A stretch of 64,000 nucleotides of DNA, from assembly GCF_009866655.1 (NCBI RefSeq), contig NZ_CP047420.1, positions 3,472,001-3,536,000 on the forward strand, in the 5' to 3' direction. The position numbers were made by a program, and so were the translations under genes. Source of the DNA: Rathayibacter sp. VKM Ac-2804 (lineage in GTDB: Bacteria; Actinomycetota; Actinomycetes; Actinomycetales; Microbacteriaceae). Under the pieces are notes generated by a model. The model did not search any database and was not told the DNA's origin. It saw nothing but the letters and a program-made list of their open reading frames with translations. Below are positions 36,397 through 45,191 of the stretch, piece after piece (the stretch's first letter is position 1; every line of letters starts with the position of its first letter).

Positions 36397-37415
36397 CAGG
36401 CGATCTCGAGCATCGCGGTGTTGATGCCGGAGCCGACGCCCAGCAGCAGGACGCGGTGGCCCGGCTCGAGGGTCTTCGACTCCTGCGCGAGGGTGATCGG
36501 GATCGACGCGGGGCCGACGTTGCCGAGCGTCGGGTAGGTGGTGGGCACCAGCTCGGGGTCGATGCCGACGGCCTTCACGAAGGCGTTGGTGTGCACGTCC
36601 GACACCTGATGCATGATGTAGCGGTCCATCCCGCCCCAGCTCCAGTCGCGCTTCGCCTCCTTCCAGGCGGAGACGACGAGCTCCATGCCGCCCTTGAGCA
36701 GAGCCTTCGCGTCGGTGAACATCCCGTCGACGCTTCCGACGCAGAGCTCGTTGAACTGGGTGGCCGCGCGGGTGATGCCGCCGAGGATCCGGTGGCCCTT
36801 GGGGTGCTCGTCGGCCGGGCCGAGGATCGCGGCCGCGGCGCCGGACCCGAGGGTCAGGCTCGCGAACTCGCTCATGAAGTCCTTGCGCTTGATGCCCTCG
36901 CGGCTGAGGCGCTCGATCGTGTTGACCTGGATCTCGTCGGCGTCCTCGCCGTCGATGATCATCGCGTACTTGATCTGCCCGGAGTCGATCAGCTGGGCCG
37001 CGAGCGTCATGCCGTTGACGAAGCCGAGGCAGGCGTTCGCGATGTCGAAGTTGATCGCGGAGGACGGCAGCCCGAGCCCGTGGTGCAGGCGCACGGCGAC
37101 CGAGGGCTCGAGGTGCTTGCGGGTCACCGAGGTGTTGATGATCAGCCCGATCTGATCGGGCCGGATGCCGGCCTCGGCCAGGGCGCGCTTGCCCGCCTCG
37201 ATCGCGGCGCCGTCGAAGCCCTGCTCGGGGCCCCAGTTGCGCCGCTCCTGCACGCCGGCGACGCGCTGGAGGAGTCCGGTGGGGAGTCGCAGCCGCTTCA
37301 GCGCCGGCGCCAGTCGCGCGTCGATCTCTTCCGACGTGGTCACCCGGGGGGCCATCGTGGTAGCGACGGACAGCAATGCGACGTTGCGGTGCGTGGTCGT
37401 TGCGTTTCCGTCCAA
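36393..37415 (-). CDS. oleA: OleA-type thiolase (non-decarboxylative Claisen condensation)
   Basis: A 340-residue thiolase-fold enzyme condensing two fatty acyl-CoAs to a 2-alkyl-3-ketoacid, first step of long-chain olefin synthesis. The catalytic triad is visible: Cys129 in ANACLGF, His269 in IMHQVSD and Asn299 in GNVGPAS. Glu103 (KHLEPS) matches the glutamate contributed across the dimer in OleA, which distinguishes it from FabH. TTG at 37415 is the start, with GGGAG five bases upstream. It heads an oleA-oleBC-oleD operon. The 226 bases to dgt contain AT-richer sequence (CAATTCGATAGG on the minus strand) that likely holds the promoter. Confidence 0.9.
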   Translation of the reverse strand: MDGNATTTHRNVALLSVATTMAPRVTTSEEIDARLAPALKRLRLPTGLLQRVAGVQERRNWGPEQGFDGAAIEAGKRALAEAGIRPDQIGLIINTSVTRKHLEPSVAVRLHHGLGLPSSAINFDIANACLGFVNGMTLAAQLIDSGQIKYAMIIDGEDADEIQVNTIERLSREGIKRKDFMSEFASLTLGSGAAAAILGPADEHPKGHRILGGITRAATQFNELCVGSVDGMFTDAKALLKGGMELVVSAWKEAKRDWSWGGMDRYIMHQVSDVHTNAFVKAVGIDPELVPTTYPTLGNVGPASIPITLAQESKTLEPGHRVLLLGVGSGINTAMLEIAW

Positions 37416-37641
37416 CGGAACTCCCTATCGAATTGTCGATCTCGGCATGTGCCCCCGTGATTTTACGCTGTCGTTCACCCGACGCTTGCTGGACGCCGGC
37501 TGGACGGCGGCGACATGCACACTCTGTGGGCCTGCTGCGCGCTCTGGCGCGGAATCGCGCGCGTTCTCGCGGGTGTTCTCCGCGATGGCCACAGGCGACC
37601 CTCCGGTGTCAACCGCCCGGCGCTCGGCAGCGGGAGGGGCG

Positions 37642-39228
37642 TCAGGTGCCCATGGCCCAGGGCTCGCGGTCGCCGCGGAGGCGGGCGGCGAGCGCCATCG
37701 CCTGCTCGTCGGTGAGGGTCGCCACGTAGTCGACGACGCCGCGGGCCCGGCCGAGGCGCTGCAGCGACTCCGCGTCGACGCGCGGGCGGCCGCGCTCGCC
37801 GGCCGGCAGCCACTCGGGGCGGTCGGCACGCAGGCGGAAATAGCCGTCGGTCGCCAGCTCGATCAGGTCGAGCAGCTTCTGCGGGGCGCGCGGGCCGTCC
37901 CGCGGGTCGTCGAGCCAGGCGTCGAGGTGGGTGACCAGCGTCCCGAGCACCTGCGACTGGCCGCGCTGGTAGGTCGCGAAGTCGGGCCGGTCGATCACGA
38001 AGCGGGTGTGCACGAACTTCAGCACCGCGACGTCGTGCCAGGCGTCGGGCAGGAGGGTCAGGTGTCCCGAGCGCACGTTCGGCTCGGCGAGCACGAGCAC
38101 CGAGCGCTGCAGCCGCCCGATCCAGGAGGAGACGAACGACTCGATCGCCCGCTCGGTGCGGGTGGAGCCGTCGAACGGCACCGCGAGCAGCCCCTCCACC
38201 AGCTCGGTCGAGACCCGCTCGACGGAGGAGCGGAAGTGCTCGTCGCTGGCGATCCACGGGTCGCGGGCCACCAGCCTCCGCCGCAGCATCTCCAGCGAGT
38301 GCCCGGGCGCCCGCGCCCACAGCTCCTCGGCGTCGAGGGCGGCCAGCGCGTTCTGCTCGCGCAGGAACGCCCGGAACTCCACCGCGACGGCCGCCTGCTG
38401 CAGCACGCCGGCGCGGTAGAAGTCGTCGAGGTCGTGCAGCGAGTAGGCGATGTCGTCGGCGACGTCCATCACCGAGCACTCCAGCGTCTGCTGCCAGGGC
38501 GCGATCGCGGTGAAGCCGGTGCGGGAGTCGAGCAGGTCGTCGAGGTCGAGCGTGTAGGCCGAGAACTTCGGCGGCGCGGTCTCCCAGCGGCTGGCGGTCG
38601 AGCCGCGCGGCAGCTCGGTCGGGTCGGCCGTCTCGAGGTCCGGTCGGCAGACCGTGCGGCCCCACGGGTACTTGAGCACCGCGGCGCGGGAGGCGGCGGT
38701 GAGGTTCAGCCCCGCCTCCACCGTCTCGCAGACGTCGAGCTCGGAGAGGATCCGGAAGGACTGCGCGTTCCCCTCGAAGCCCTCCTCGAGGCCGAGCTTC
38801 TCGCGGGCCAGGCGGTCGAGCGCCTGCTCGCCGAGGTGCCCGAACGGCGGGTGGCCGAGGTCGTGCGCGCTGGCCGCGGCCTGCACGACGACCGGGTCGC
38901 AGCCGCCGAGGCGCTCGACCAGCTCGCGCTGGGCCGTGTCCGTGGTGGTCAGCTGCATCGCGATCGCGCGGGCGACCGCGGTGACCTTGATGGAGTGGGT
39001 CAGCCGGTTGTGCACGACCTGGCCGACGCCCGAGGGCGAGATGACCTGCGTGACCGCGGAGAGCCGGGCGAAGTAGGGCGAGAAGCGGATCCGCTCGAGG
39101 TCGACCCGGTACTCCGGGAACTCCTCGCCGGTGGCGAAGCGGTCGACCGGCTCCGGAGTGCGGCGGTCGCGGCGGGTGTCGTGCGCCCGCTCGTCCGTCT
39201 GCGGCAGTGGCGGTGTCGCGTCGTGCAT
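37642..39228 (-). CDS. dgt: Deoxyguanosinetriphosphate triphosphohydrolase-like protein
   Basis: A 528-residue HD-domain dNTPase hydrolysing dGTP (or other dNTPs) to nucleoside and triphosphate. Metal ligands are visible as His78 in HNRLTHSI and His122-Asp123 in AHDLGHPPFGH, with the later Asp in VMDVADDIAYSLHDLDD. Length is somewhat above the usual actinobacterial 420-450 because of an insertion around residues 250-300. ATG 39228 begins MHDATPPLPQ. It is convergent with nothing and follows the ole operon in strand, separated by 226 bases. Confidence 0.92.
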   Translation of the reverse strand: MHDATPPLPQTDERAHDTRRDRRTPEPVDRFATGEEFPEYRVDLERIRFSPYFARLSAVTQVISPSGVGQVVHNRLTHSIKVTAVARAIAMQLTTTDTAQRELVERLGGCDPVVVQAAASAHDLGHPPFGHLGEQALDRLAREKLGLEEGFEGNAQSFRILSELDVCETVEAGLNLTAASRAAVLKYPWGRTVCRPDLETADPTELPRGSTASRWETAPPKFSAYTLDLDDLLDSRTGFTAIAPWQQTLECSVMDVADDIAYSLHDLDDFYRAGVLQQAAVAVEFRAFLREQNALAALDAEELWARAPGHSLEMLRRRLVARDPWIASDEHFRSSVERVSTELVEGLLAVPFDGSTRTERAIESFVSSWIGRLQRSVLVLAEPNVRSGHLTLLPDAWHDVAVLKFVHTRFVIDRPDFATYQRGQSQVLGTLVTHLDAWLDDPRDGPRAPQKLLDLIELATDGYFRLRADRPEWLPAGERGRPRVDAESLQRLGRARGVVDYVATLTDEQAMALAARLRGDREPWAMGT

Positions 39229-39237
39229 GCGCCCACC

Positions 39238-39657
39238 CTACGGGCGGAGCTCCCCCGGCTCCTCGCGGCCCGGCTCCTCGTGCTCGGAGCGCGCCCGCGG
39301 GGCGACGGCGATCAGCACGGCCGCGGCGACGACCGCGCCGAGCACGTACGCGGCGATGTCCAGCCAGGAGAAGGTGCTGCCGACGACGAGGCGCAGCGGC
39401 GGCCACAGCTCGACCAGGCGGGCGGCGGCTCCGATCGCCTGGAGCTGCTCCATCGCGATCGACCAGGCGAGGGCGATCCCCGCCGCGGTCACCGCCGGGA
39501 TCCGCGGCAGCAGCACGCAGACCAGCAGCGCGACGAGCACGACGTAGAGGACGCTGCCGGCGAGGTCGGCGAGCAGGCCGACCAGGAGGAAGCGCAGGGC
39601 GAGGCCGAGTGCGAGCGCGGCGATCGCGGCGAGCGCGAACGGCAGCCGCGCCCTCAT
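39238..39657 (-). CDS. DUF2809-family small membrane protein
   Basis: A 139-residue protein with four hydrophobic helices and the DUF2809-like pattern IAWSIAMEQLQ and FSWLDIAAYVLGA, reminiscent of VanZ-like proteins. Function is unknown. ATG 39657 overlaps the stop of the upstream frameshifted gene by 4 bp (ATGA), so the two were translationally coupled; it ends 9 bases before the dgt start, forming a run of three same-strand genes. Confidence 0.75.
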   Translation of the reverse strand: MRARLPFALAAIAALALGLALRFLLVGLLADLAGSVLYVVLVALLVCVLLPRIPAVTAAGIALAWSIAMEQLQAIGAAARLVELWPPLRLVVGSTFSWLDIAAYVLGAVVAAAVLIAVAPRARSEHEEPGREEPGELRP

Positions 39658-40336
39658 CGCGCCTCGCGGGCGCGGCGCACCCGGTCGAGGGCGAGGAGGA
39701 AGGTGCGGTCGTCGGCGACGGTCCAGCCGAGCGGCCCCGGCGTGGCGACGACGAGCGGCACCAGCACCCGGCGGCGCGCCCGCGCGGCGAGGGCGGCGGC
39801 GGAGGCACGGGCCGCCTCGGAGACCAGGCCGCGGAAGCCCTGACCCGCGGCGGCGCCCTGCTCCGGTCGCGCCGCCAGCACGGCGAGCACGACGGCGCGG
39901 ACGCGGAAGGCGCCGTGCGCGACCGTGCCGACCTCGACCGAGAGCACGTCGCTCCAGGACGCGATCGCCAGGGCGTCGGCGCGCTCCCCGGCGAGCGCAG
40001 GCCCGTCGGGCCGAGGGTGACGACGCCCGTGGCGTCCGGAGCGACGGCGGCGGCCGGGGCCGCGATCCGCCGCAGCGCCCGGTCGAACTCGCGGCCGCGC
40101 AGCAGCGCGACCCCGTCGGCGACCGCCGCGAACTCGGCCAGCCGCCGCCGGTTCTCCGGAGACGTCTGGCGCAGCTGCGCGGCGAGCGCGCCCCGCGCCC
40201 TGCGGGCCTCGGCTGGCGAGGTGATCAGCGCGGTCGGCTCGAAGCGGCGGCGCGGCGGGAGCGCGTCGGACGGCAGCGGATGCGCCGAGGCGTGCGGCGG
40301 CGGGGCGCCCCAGTCGGGCGGCGGTGCTGCGGCCAT
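39654..40336 (-). pseudogene. Hypothetical protein gene interrupted by a one-base frameshift
   Basis: The N-terminal part reads from ATG 40336 (GGAGGAGGGGAC ribosome binding site) as MAAAPPPDWGAPPP onward to VVTLGPTG. The protein then continues only in another frame from about 40005 as ALAGERADALAIASWSDV to a stop at 39654. A missing base near 40000-40012 explains the switch; in the first frame the sequence becomes Arg/Ser/Pro-rich nonsense. Joined, it is about 227 residues and not a recognised family. The intact start signal and 4-bp overlap with the next gene suggest recent inactivation or a sequencing error. Confidence 0.65.
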
Positions 40337-40404
40337 GTCCCCTCCTCCGGCGCGCTCGGGATCGCGATGCTCCTCCGGAGATTCTCTCCCCTCGCGCCTC
40401 CGCC

Positions 40405-40454
40405 TTGCCCGCGAGAAGCACCCGGTCTACGATGGGTAGTACCCCCGGGGGGTA
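40405..40454 (+). promoter_or_regulatory. copZA promoter with CsoR-type operator at the transcription start
   Basis: TTGCCC (40405-40410) and TACGAT (40428-40433) are 17 bases apart. The palindrome TACCCCCGGGGGGTA (40440-40454) begins 6 bases after the -10, covering the start site, so a bound CsoR-like repressor would block transcription until copper releases it. Confidence 0.7.
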
Positions 40455-40497
40455 TCACTGAACCACCGGACCCCCCGCCCCACGCAAGGAGAGCAGC

Positions 40498-40857
40498 ATG
40501 ACCGCGCACCTCGATCTCGGACTCACCGCCAAGGGAGCCGCCGGCGGGTCCGGGGGCGGCTGCGGGTCGGGCGGCGCCTGCGCCTGCGGCGGTCACGACT
40601 CGGCGCACGGTGGCGGCCACGCCTCCGCCGGGGGCACCTCGGTGCAGAGCTTCGGCGTCGCCGGGATGACCTGCGAGCACTGCGTCCGCAGCGTCACCGA
40701 GGAGCTCGCCGCCTACCCCGAGGTCGACAGCGTCGACATCTCGCTCCTCCCCGACGGCGTCTCCACCGTCACCGTCGGCTCGTCCCGTCCGCTCGGCCGC
40801 GAGGAGATCGCGGCCGCCGTCGCCGACGCCGGGTACCGCCTCGCGCCCCTGGCCTGA
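40498..40857 (+). CDS. copZ: CopZ-type copper chaperone with Gly/Cys/His-rich N-terminus
   Basis: A 119-residue protein. Residues 50-119 are a heavy-metal-associated domain with the metal motif GMTCEHC (Cys59, Cys62). The first 48 residues are Gly-rich with extra cysteines and histidines (GCGSGGACACGGHDSAHGG), an unusual extension that could add metal-binding capacity. It would carry Cu(I) to the CopA encoded one base downstream. ATG 40498 has AAGGAGAGCAGC upstream. Confidence 0.88.
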   Translation: MTAHLDLGLTAKGAAGGSGGGCGSGGACACGGHDSAHGGGHASAGGTSVQSFGVAGMTCEHCVRSVTEELAAYPEVDSVDISLLPDGVSTVTVGSSRPLGREEIAAAVADAGYRLAPLA

Positions 40858-40858
40858 C

Positions 40859-43111
40859 GTGACGGACGCAGAGACGACCGGCCGCACGGAGACACCCGCC
40901 GAGCTCGAGCTCGCCATCGGCGGGATGACCTGCGCGTCCTGCGTCGCCAAGGTCGAGCGCCGCCTGGACGCGCTCCCCGGCGTCCGCGCGAGCGTCAACC
41001 TCGCCCTGGAGCGCGCCACGCTCGCGCTGCCCGAGGGCACCACGGCCGCCGACGCGATCGCCGCGGTCGAGGCCGCCGGCTACACGGCGACGGTCACCGG
41101 AGCGGCCCCTGTCGCGGACGACGGCGCCCCTTCCCGCGAGGAGGAGGCCGCCGAGTCCGAGCGCCGCGTCCTGCGCACCCGCCTCGCGGTCTCGGCCCTG
41201 CTGGCCGCGCCGGTCGTGCTGCTGTCGATGATCCCCGCGCTGCAGTTCGCGAACTGGCAGTGGCTCTGCCTCACCCTCGCCGCGCCCGTCGCGGTCTGGG
41301 GCGCCTGGCCGTTCCACCGCACCGCCTGGCGGGCACTGCGGCACGCGACGACCACGATGGACACCCTGATCAGCCTCGGCACCACCGCGGCCTTCGCCTG
41401 GTCGCTGTACGCCCTCTTCCTCGGCGACGCCGGCCGGCCCGGCATGAGCATGCCGTTCGAGCTGCTCGGCACCCGCTCCGGGCACGACGAGATCTACCTC
41501 GAGGTCGCCGCCGCCGTCCCCGTTCTGGTGCTGGCCGGCCGCTGGCTCGAGGCCCGCTCCAAACGCGACGCCGGCGCCGCCCTGCGCGCGCTGCTGGAGC
41601 TCGGTGCGAAGGAGGCGACCCGCGTCGCCGCCGACGGCTCCGAGGAGCGCGTCCCCGCCGCCGCCCTCGCGGTGGGCGACCGGCTGCGGGTGCGGCCCGG
41701 CGAGGTCGTCGCCGCGGACGGCACCGTCCTCGACGGCTCGAGCGCCGTCGACGCGAGCCTGCTGACCGGCGAGAGCGTGCCGGTCGAGGTCGGCCCGGGA
41801 TCCGAGGTCACCGGCGGCGTCCTCAACGCGCACGGCGTGCTCACCGTCCGGGTCGACCACGTCGGCTCCGACACGACCCTGGCCCGGATGGGCCGCTTGG
41901 TCTCGAAGGCGCAGGCCGGCAAGGCGCGGGTGCAGCGCCTCGCCGACCGCGTCTCCACCGTCTTCGTGCCGGTCGTCGTCGTGCTCGCGCTCGCCACCCT
42001 CGTCGGCTGGCTGCTCTCCGGCGCAGACCTCGCCGCCGCCGTCTCGCCCGCCGTCGCCGTGCTGATCGTCGCCTGCCCCTGCGCGCTCGGTCTCGCCACG
42101 CCCACCGCCGTCCTCGTCGGCACGGGCCGCGGCTCGCAGCTCGGCATCCTGATCCGCGGACCCGAGGTGCTCGAGACGAGCCGCCGCGTCGACACCGTCG
42201 TCCTCGACAAGACCGGCACGCTGACCACCGGCGCCTTCTCCGTCGCCGCGGCGAGCGACGACGAGTCACTCCGCCTGCTCGCGGCCGTCGAGCGCGGCTC
42301 CGAGCACCCCCTCGCCGCGGCGATCGTCCGCGGGGCCGAGGAGCGCGGGCTGGCCGTGCCCGAGGCCACCGGATTCCGCGCAAGCGCGGGCTTCGGTGTC
42401 CGCGCGCGGGTCGACGGCCGCCTCGTCGTCGCCGGGCGCCTGCGCTGGCTCGAGGAGCAGTGGGGCTACGCACCCGGCGACCTCGCCGCCCGCGCCGAGC
42501 AGGCCGCGACCGACGGCGGCACCGTCGTCGGGATCGGCTGGGAGGGCGAGCTGCGCGGCTTCGCCGTCCTCCGCGACGAGCCGCGGCCTGAGGCGGCGCG
42601 CACGGTCGCGTCGCTGCGCTCCCGCGGGCTGCGCGTGCTGATGCTGACCGGCGACAACCCGCGCGCGGCCGCCGCGGTCGCCGCCGCGGTCGGCCTCGAC
42701 GAGGTCGTCGCCGAGGTGCTGCCGGAGGAGAAGCTCGCGGTGATCGAGCGGCTGCGATCCGAGGGCCGCACGGTCGCCTTCGTCGGCGACGGCGTGAACG
42801 ACGCGGCCGCCCTCGCCGCCGCCGACCTCGGCATCGCGATGGGCGCCGGCTCCGACGCGGCGATCGAGGCGAGCGACGTCACGCTGGTCGGCGACGACCT
42901 CGCCCGCGTGCCCGACGCGCTCCGGCTCGGCCGCCGGACCCTGGGCGTCATCCGCGGCAATCTCTTCTGGGCCTTCGCCTACAACGTGGCGGCGATCCCG
43001 CTCGCGATGGCCGGCCTGCTCGGCCCGCTGGTCGCGGGCGCGGCGATGGCGTTCTCCAGCGTCTTCGTGGTGCTGAACAGCCTCCGGCTGCGCTCGTTCC
43101 GCGCGGAGTGA
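40859..43111 (+). CDS. copA: Copper-exporting P1B-type ATPase
   Basis: A 750-residue inner-membrane Cu(I) pump. Domains in order: one HMA domain with GMTCASC (Cys25, Cys28), transmembrane helices, actuator with LTGESVP, the ion-binding CPC in ACPCALGLATP, phosphorylated Asp in DKTGTLTTG, the SEHPLAAAI histidine-proline motif, and GDGVNDAAAL. GTG 40859 starts one base after the copZ stop, so the pair is co-translated under the CsoR-type operator. No csoR gene lies in this window. Confidence 0.95.
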   Translation: MTDAETTGRTETPAELELAIGGMTCASCVAKVERRLDALPGVRASVNLALERATLALPEGTTAADAIAAVEAAGYTATVTGAAPVADDGAPSREEEAAESERRVLRTRLAVSALLAAPVVLLSMIPALQFANWQWLCLTLAAPVAVWGAWPFHRTAWRALRHATTTMDTLISLGTTAAFAWSLYALFLGDAGRPGMSMPFELLGTRSGHDEIYLEVAAAVPVLVLAGRWLEARSKRDAGAALRALLELGAKEATRVAADGSEERVPAAALAVGDRLRVRPGEVVAADGTVLDGSSAVDASLLTGESVPVEVGPGSEVTGGVLNAHGVLTVRVDHVGSDTTLARMGRLVSKAQAGKARVQRLADRVSTVFVPVVVVLALATLVGWLLSGADLAAAVSPAVAVLIVACPCALGLATPTAVLVGTGRGSQLGILIRGPEVLETSRRVDTVVLDKTGTLTTGAFSVAAASDDESLRLLAAVERGSEHPLAAAIVRGAEERGLAVPEATGFRASAGFGVRARVDGRLVVAGRLRWLEEQWGYAPGDLAARAEQAATDGGTVVGIGWEGELRGFAVLRDEPRPEAARTVASLRSRGLRVLMLTGDNPRAAAAVAAAVGLDEVVAEVLPEEKLAVIERLRSEGRTVAFVGDGVNDAAALAAADLGIAMGAGSDAAIEASDVTLVGDDLARVPDALRLGRRTLGVIRGNLFWAFAYNVAAIPLAMAGLLGPLVAGAAMAFSSVFVVLNSLRLRSFRAE

Positions 43112-43142
43112 CGTGGGCGGAGTGACGTGGTTGGCTGGGTCC

Positions 43143-43565
43143 ATGCGCACCGAGACCCGCCAGGGCGTCCCCCTCCTCCTCGTCGACGACGACGGGCCCG
43201 CCCTCTCCAGCTCGGAGGACGCGCTCGGCATCATCGGCGAGATCTACGGCAGCGACGCCGAGACCATCGTCGTCCCGGTCGGCCGCCTCGATCCGGAGTT
43301 CTTCCGGCTCCGCTCGGGCATCGCCGGCGAGTTCGTGCAGCGCTTCGTGATGTACGGCAAGCGGCTCGTGGTCGTCGGCGACATCACCGAGCAGGTCTCG
43401 GCCTCGAGCACCCTGCACGACTTCGTCGTCGAGTCGAACAGCGGCGACCACCTCTGGTTCGTCCCGGCGCTCGACGCCCTCGACGCGCGTCTCGGCGCCT
43501 CCCCGACCGCCGAGGAGCCCGGCGCCGACGGCGGGGTGGAGCCGACTCCCGGCCCCGCGCGCTGA
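43143..43565 (+). CDS. DUF4180-family protein
   Basis: A 140-residue soluble protein with the DUF4180 core: LRSGIAGEFVQRFVMYGKRL, VVGDI, and LHDFVVESNSGDHLWFV. Function is unknown. ATG 43143 starts 31 bases after copA; an in-frame upstream start would add residues not typical of the family. The stop overlaps the ATG of the next gene by one base (TGATG), so it is coupled to the metallophosphoesterase. Confidence 0.82.
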   Translation: MRTETRQGVPLLLVDDDGPALSSSEDALGIIGEIYGSDAETIVVPVGRLDPEFFRLRSGIAGEFVQRFVMYGKRLVVVGDITEQVSASSTLHDFVVESNSGDHLWFVPALDALDARLGASPTAEEPGADGGVEPTPGPAR

Positions 43566-44125
43566 TGCCGGCGGAGCACCCCGGCGAGCCGCTGCTGCGC
43601 CTGGACGGCCCGGTCCGGCTGCTCCTGCTCGCCGACACCCACCTCCCCACCCGCGCGAAGGCGCTGCCCGACGAGGTCTGGCGGGCGGCCGACGAGGCGG
43701 ACCTGGTCGTGCACGCCGGCGACTGGGTCGACGAGGCGACGCTGGACGCCTTCGAGGCGCGGGCGGCACGGCTGCTCGGCGTGTGGGGCAACAACGACCC
43801 CGCCGGGCTGCGGGTGCGCCTCCCCGAGGTCGCCCGCGCGGAGATCGCGGGCCTCGACGTGCGCGTCGTGCACGAGACCGGCCCCGCGGCGGGGCGGGAG
43901 GCGCGCGCCGACGCCGCCCACACCGGCGCCGACCTGCTCGTCTTCGGCCACAGCCACATCCCCTGGGACTCGCGGACGCCGGCCGGGATGCGACTGCTGA
44001 ACCCCGGCTCGCCGACCGACCGCCGCCGCCAGCCGGCCTGCACCTACCTCACCGCGGTCGCGGACGCCGGCGAGCTCCGCGACGTGCGCCTGGTCGCGCT
44101 CCCGGTGCGTGTGCCGACCCGCTGA
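43565..44125 (+). CDS. YfcE/MJ0936-type metallophosphoesterase
   Basis: A 186-residue calcineurin-like phosphodiesterase. Metal-binding motifs are in the standard order: LLADTHLP (DxH), HAGDW (GD), WGNND (GNxD with Asn), and FGHSHIPW (GHxH), ending NPGSPTDRRR. This small class hydrolyses phosphodiesters in vitro; the physiological substrate is unknown. ATG 43565 overlaps the DUF4180 stop. Confidence 0.87.
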   Translation: MPAEHPGEPLLRLDGPVRLLLLADTHLPTRAKALPDEVWRAADEADLVVHAGDWVDEATLDAFEARAARLLGVWGNNDPAGLRVRLPEVARAEIAGLDVRVVHETGPAAGREARADAAHTGADLLVFGHSHIPWDSRTPAGMRLLNPGSPTDRRRQPACTYLTAVADAGELRDVRLVALPVRVPTR

Positions 44126-44232
44126 GCGACGAGCGGACCGCTGCTCCGACGCCCGCCTTCGAGACCGCTCAGCCGCGGGACGACCTGTTCCGGTCGGCGG
44201 CGCAAGGGGGTCACAGCGGAATATGGTCGGCC

Positions 44233-44245
44233 TAAGCTCTCGGAG
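44233..44245 (+). promoter_or_regulatory. -10 element of a probable leaderless promoter
   Basis: TAAGCT (44233-44238) followed by seven bases, CTCGGAG, then ATG 44246. The GGAG could also act as a close ribosome binding site if transcription starts earlier. Confidence 0.45.
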
Positions 44246-44692
44246 ATGACCAGCTCACACGACCACCCCGATTCCGCGCACCTGCGTCCGGACGGTCTCG
44301 ACGACGCCACCGTCGCTGCGCTGGGCAAGCTCTCCGAGGCGCTCGAGACCGTCGAGCACGCGCGCGGCCTCCTCTACGGCTTCCACCGGCTGACCGGCGC
44401 CGCCGACCTCGCGCTCGGCGAGGCGGTCGACGCCTTCCGGGAGGCGGGGCGCGACGAGCTCGCCGACTCCCTCGAGAAGGAGCTGGTCGGCCGCAACGTC
44501 ATCGAGGGCCGCTGGACCTTCCAGATCGTCGAGGACTACGACGACGGCTACTACGCCGCGTTCCGCGACCAGGAGCGCGCGGCACGCGACGAGCTCGCCG
44601 CCGGTCGCCGCCACCTCTTCGAGTCCGAGATGAAGGAGGACCGTCGCTCGCACGGTCTCCGCCACCACGAGTCCCGGCCGGATCCCGAATGA
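44246..44692 (+). CDS. Conserved hypothetical protein
   Basis: A 148-residue helical, strongly charged soluble protein (ALETVEHARGLLYGFHRLTGAADL, VIEGRWTFQIVEDYDDGYYAAF) of a type seen across actinobacteria; no function or domain name can be given. The His-rich ends are notable but not a known site. Its last codons overlap the next start (ATGA), so the two genes form a pair. Confidence 0.75.
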   Translation: MTSSHDHPDSAHLRPDGLDDATVAALGKLSEALETVEHARGLLYGFHRLTGAADLALGEAVDAFREAGRDELADSLEKELVGRNVIEGRWTFQIVEDYDDGYYAAFRDQERAARDELAAGRRHLFESEMKEDRRSHGLRHHESRPDPE

Positions 44693-45045
44693 ACTCCGTG
44701 ATCCGGATGCACGCCTCCCCGATGCGCGTGCGCGCCGTCACCCCCGGCGCCGACCGGCGCGGGACTCAGGTGCCGACCCCCACGACGCGCCGCACCAGCC
44801 TCAGCATCGACGGCCGCCGCTTCCTGCTCGCCCTCTCCTTCGACACCGAGGAGCTGGAGAAGAAGCTCGTCGAGGCCGTGCGCGAGCGCGGCGGGATGGT
44901 CAGCTTCACCGTCGCGGGCGACCGCGAGGTCTGCGTGCTCGTCTCCCCCGGCGTCGCGGTCATCCTCGAGCACGAGGACGTCCCGGTCGACGAGTTCGAG
45001 CCGGATGACGCCGTGCAGTACGACGACGTCGAGTACCTGACCTAG
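44689..45045 (+). CDS. Hypothetical protein
   Basis: A 118-residue soluble protein with an N-terminal Arg-rich leader and an acidic C-terminus (VDEFEPDDAVQYDDVEYLT). The central part RRFLLALSFDTEELEKKLVEAV is predicted alpha/beta. No family is recognised. ATG 44689 overlaps the preceding stop by 4 bp; a shorter form could start at an internal ATG, but the coupling favours this one. Confidence 0.6.
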   Translation: MNSVIRMHASPMRVRAVTPGADRRGTQVPTPTTRRTSLSIDGRRFLLALSFDTEELEKKLVEAVRERGGMVSFTVAGDREVCVLVSPGVAVILEHEDVPVDEFEPDDAVQYDDVEYLT

Positions 45046-45096
45046 GCGCGGCCGCCCTCCTCCGCCGGGCGGATCGCGCATTGCGCTGTCCGAATA

Positions 45097-45133
45097 TTGA
45101 CACGAGTAAACCTCGTTGTTGACACGAGTAAAC
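45097..45133 (+). promoter_or_regulatory. Two identical operator-like repeats before the Gfo/Idh gene
   Basis: TTGACACGAGTAAAC occurs at 45097-45111 and again at 45119-45133, a 22-bp period. Each copy begins with a consensus -35 (TTGACA); the second could pair with TCGAAT (45142-45147) as -10 at 17 bases. The core ACACGAGTAA recurs inverted at 48180-48189 before the ABC transporter operon, pointing to one LacI-type regulator for both. Confidence 0.6.
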
Positions 45134-45191
45134 TCAGGTGCTCGAATGGGTCCGCCGCGCCACCGATCGTCGTCGGCAGTAGGAGAAACCC

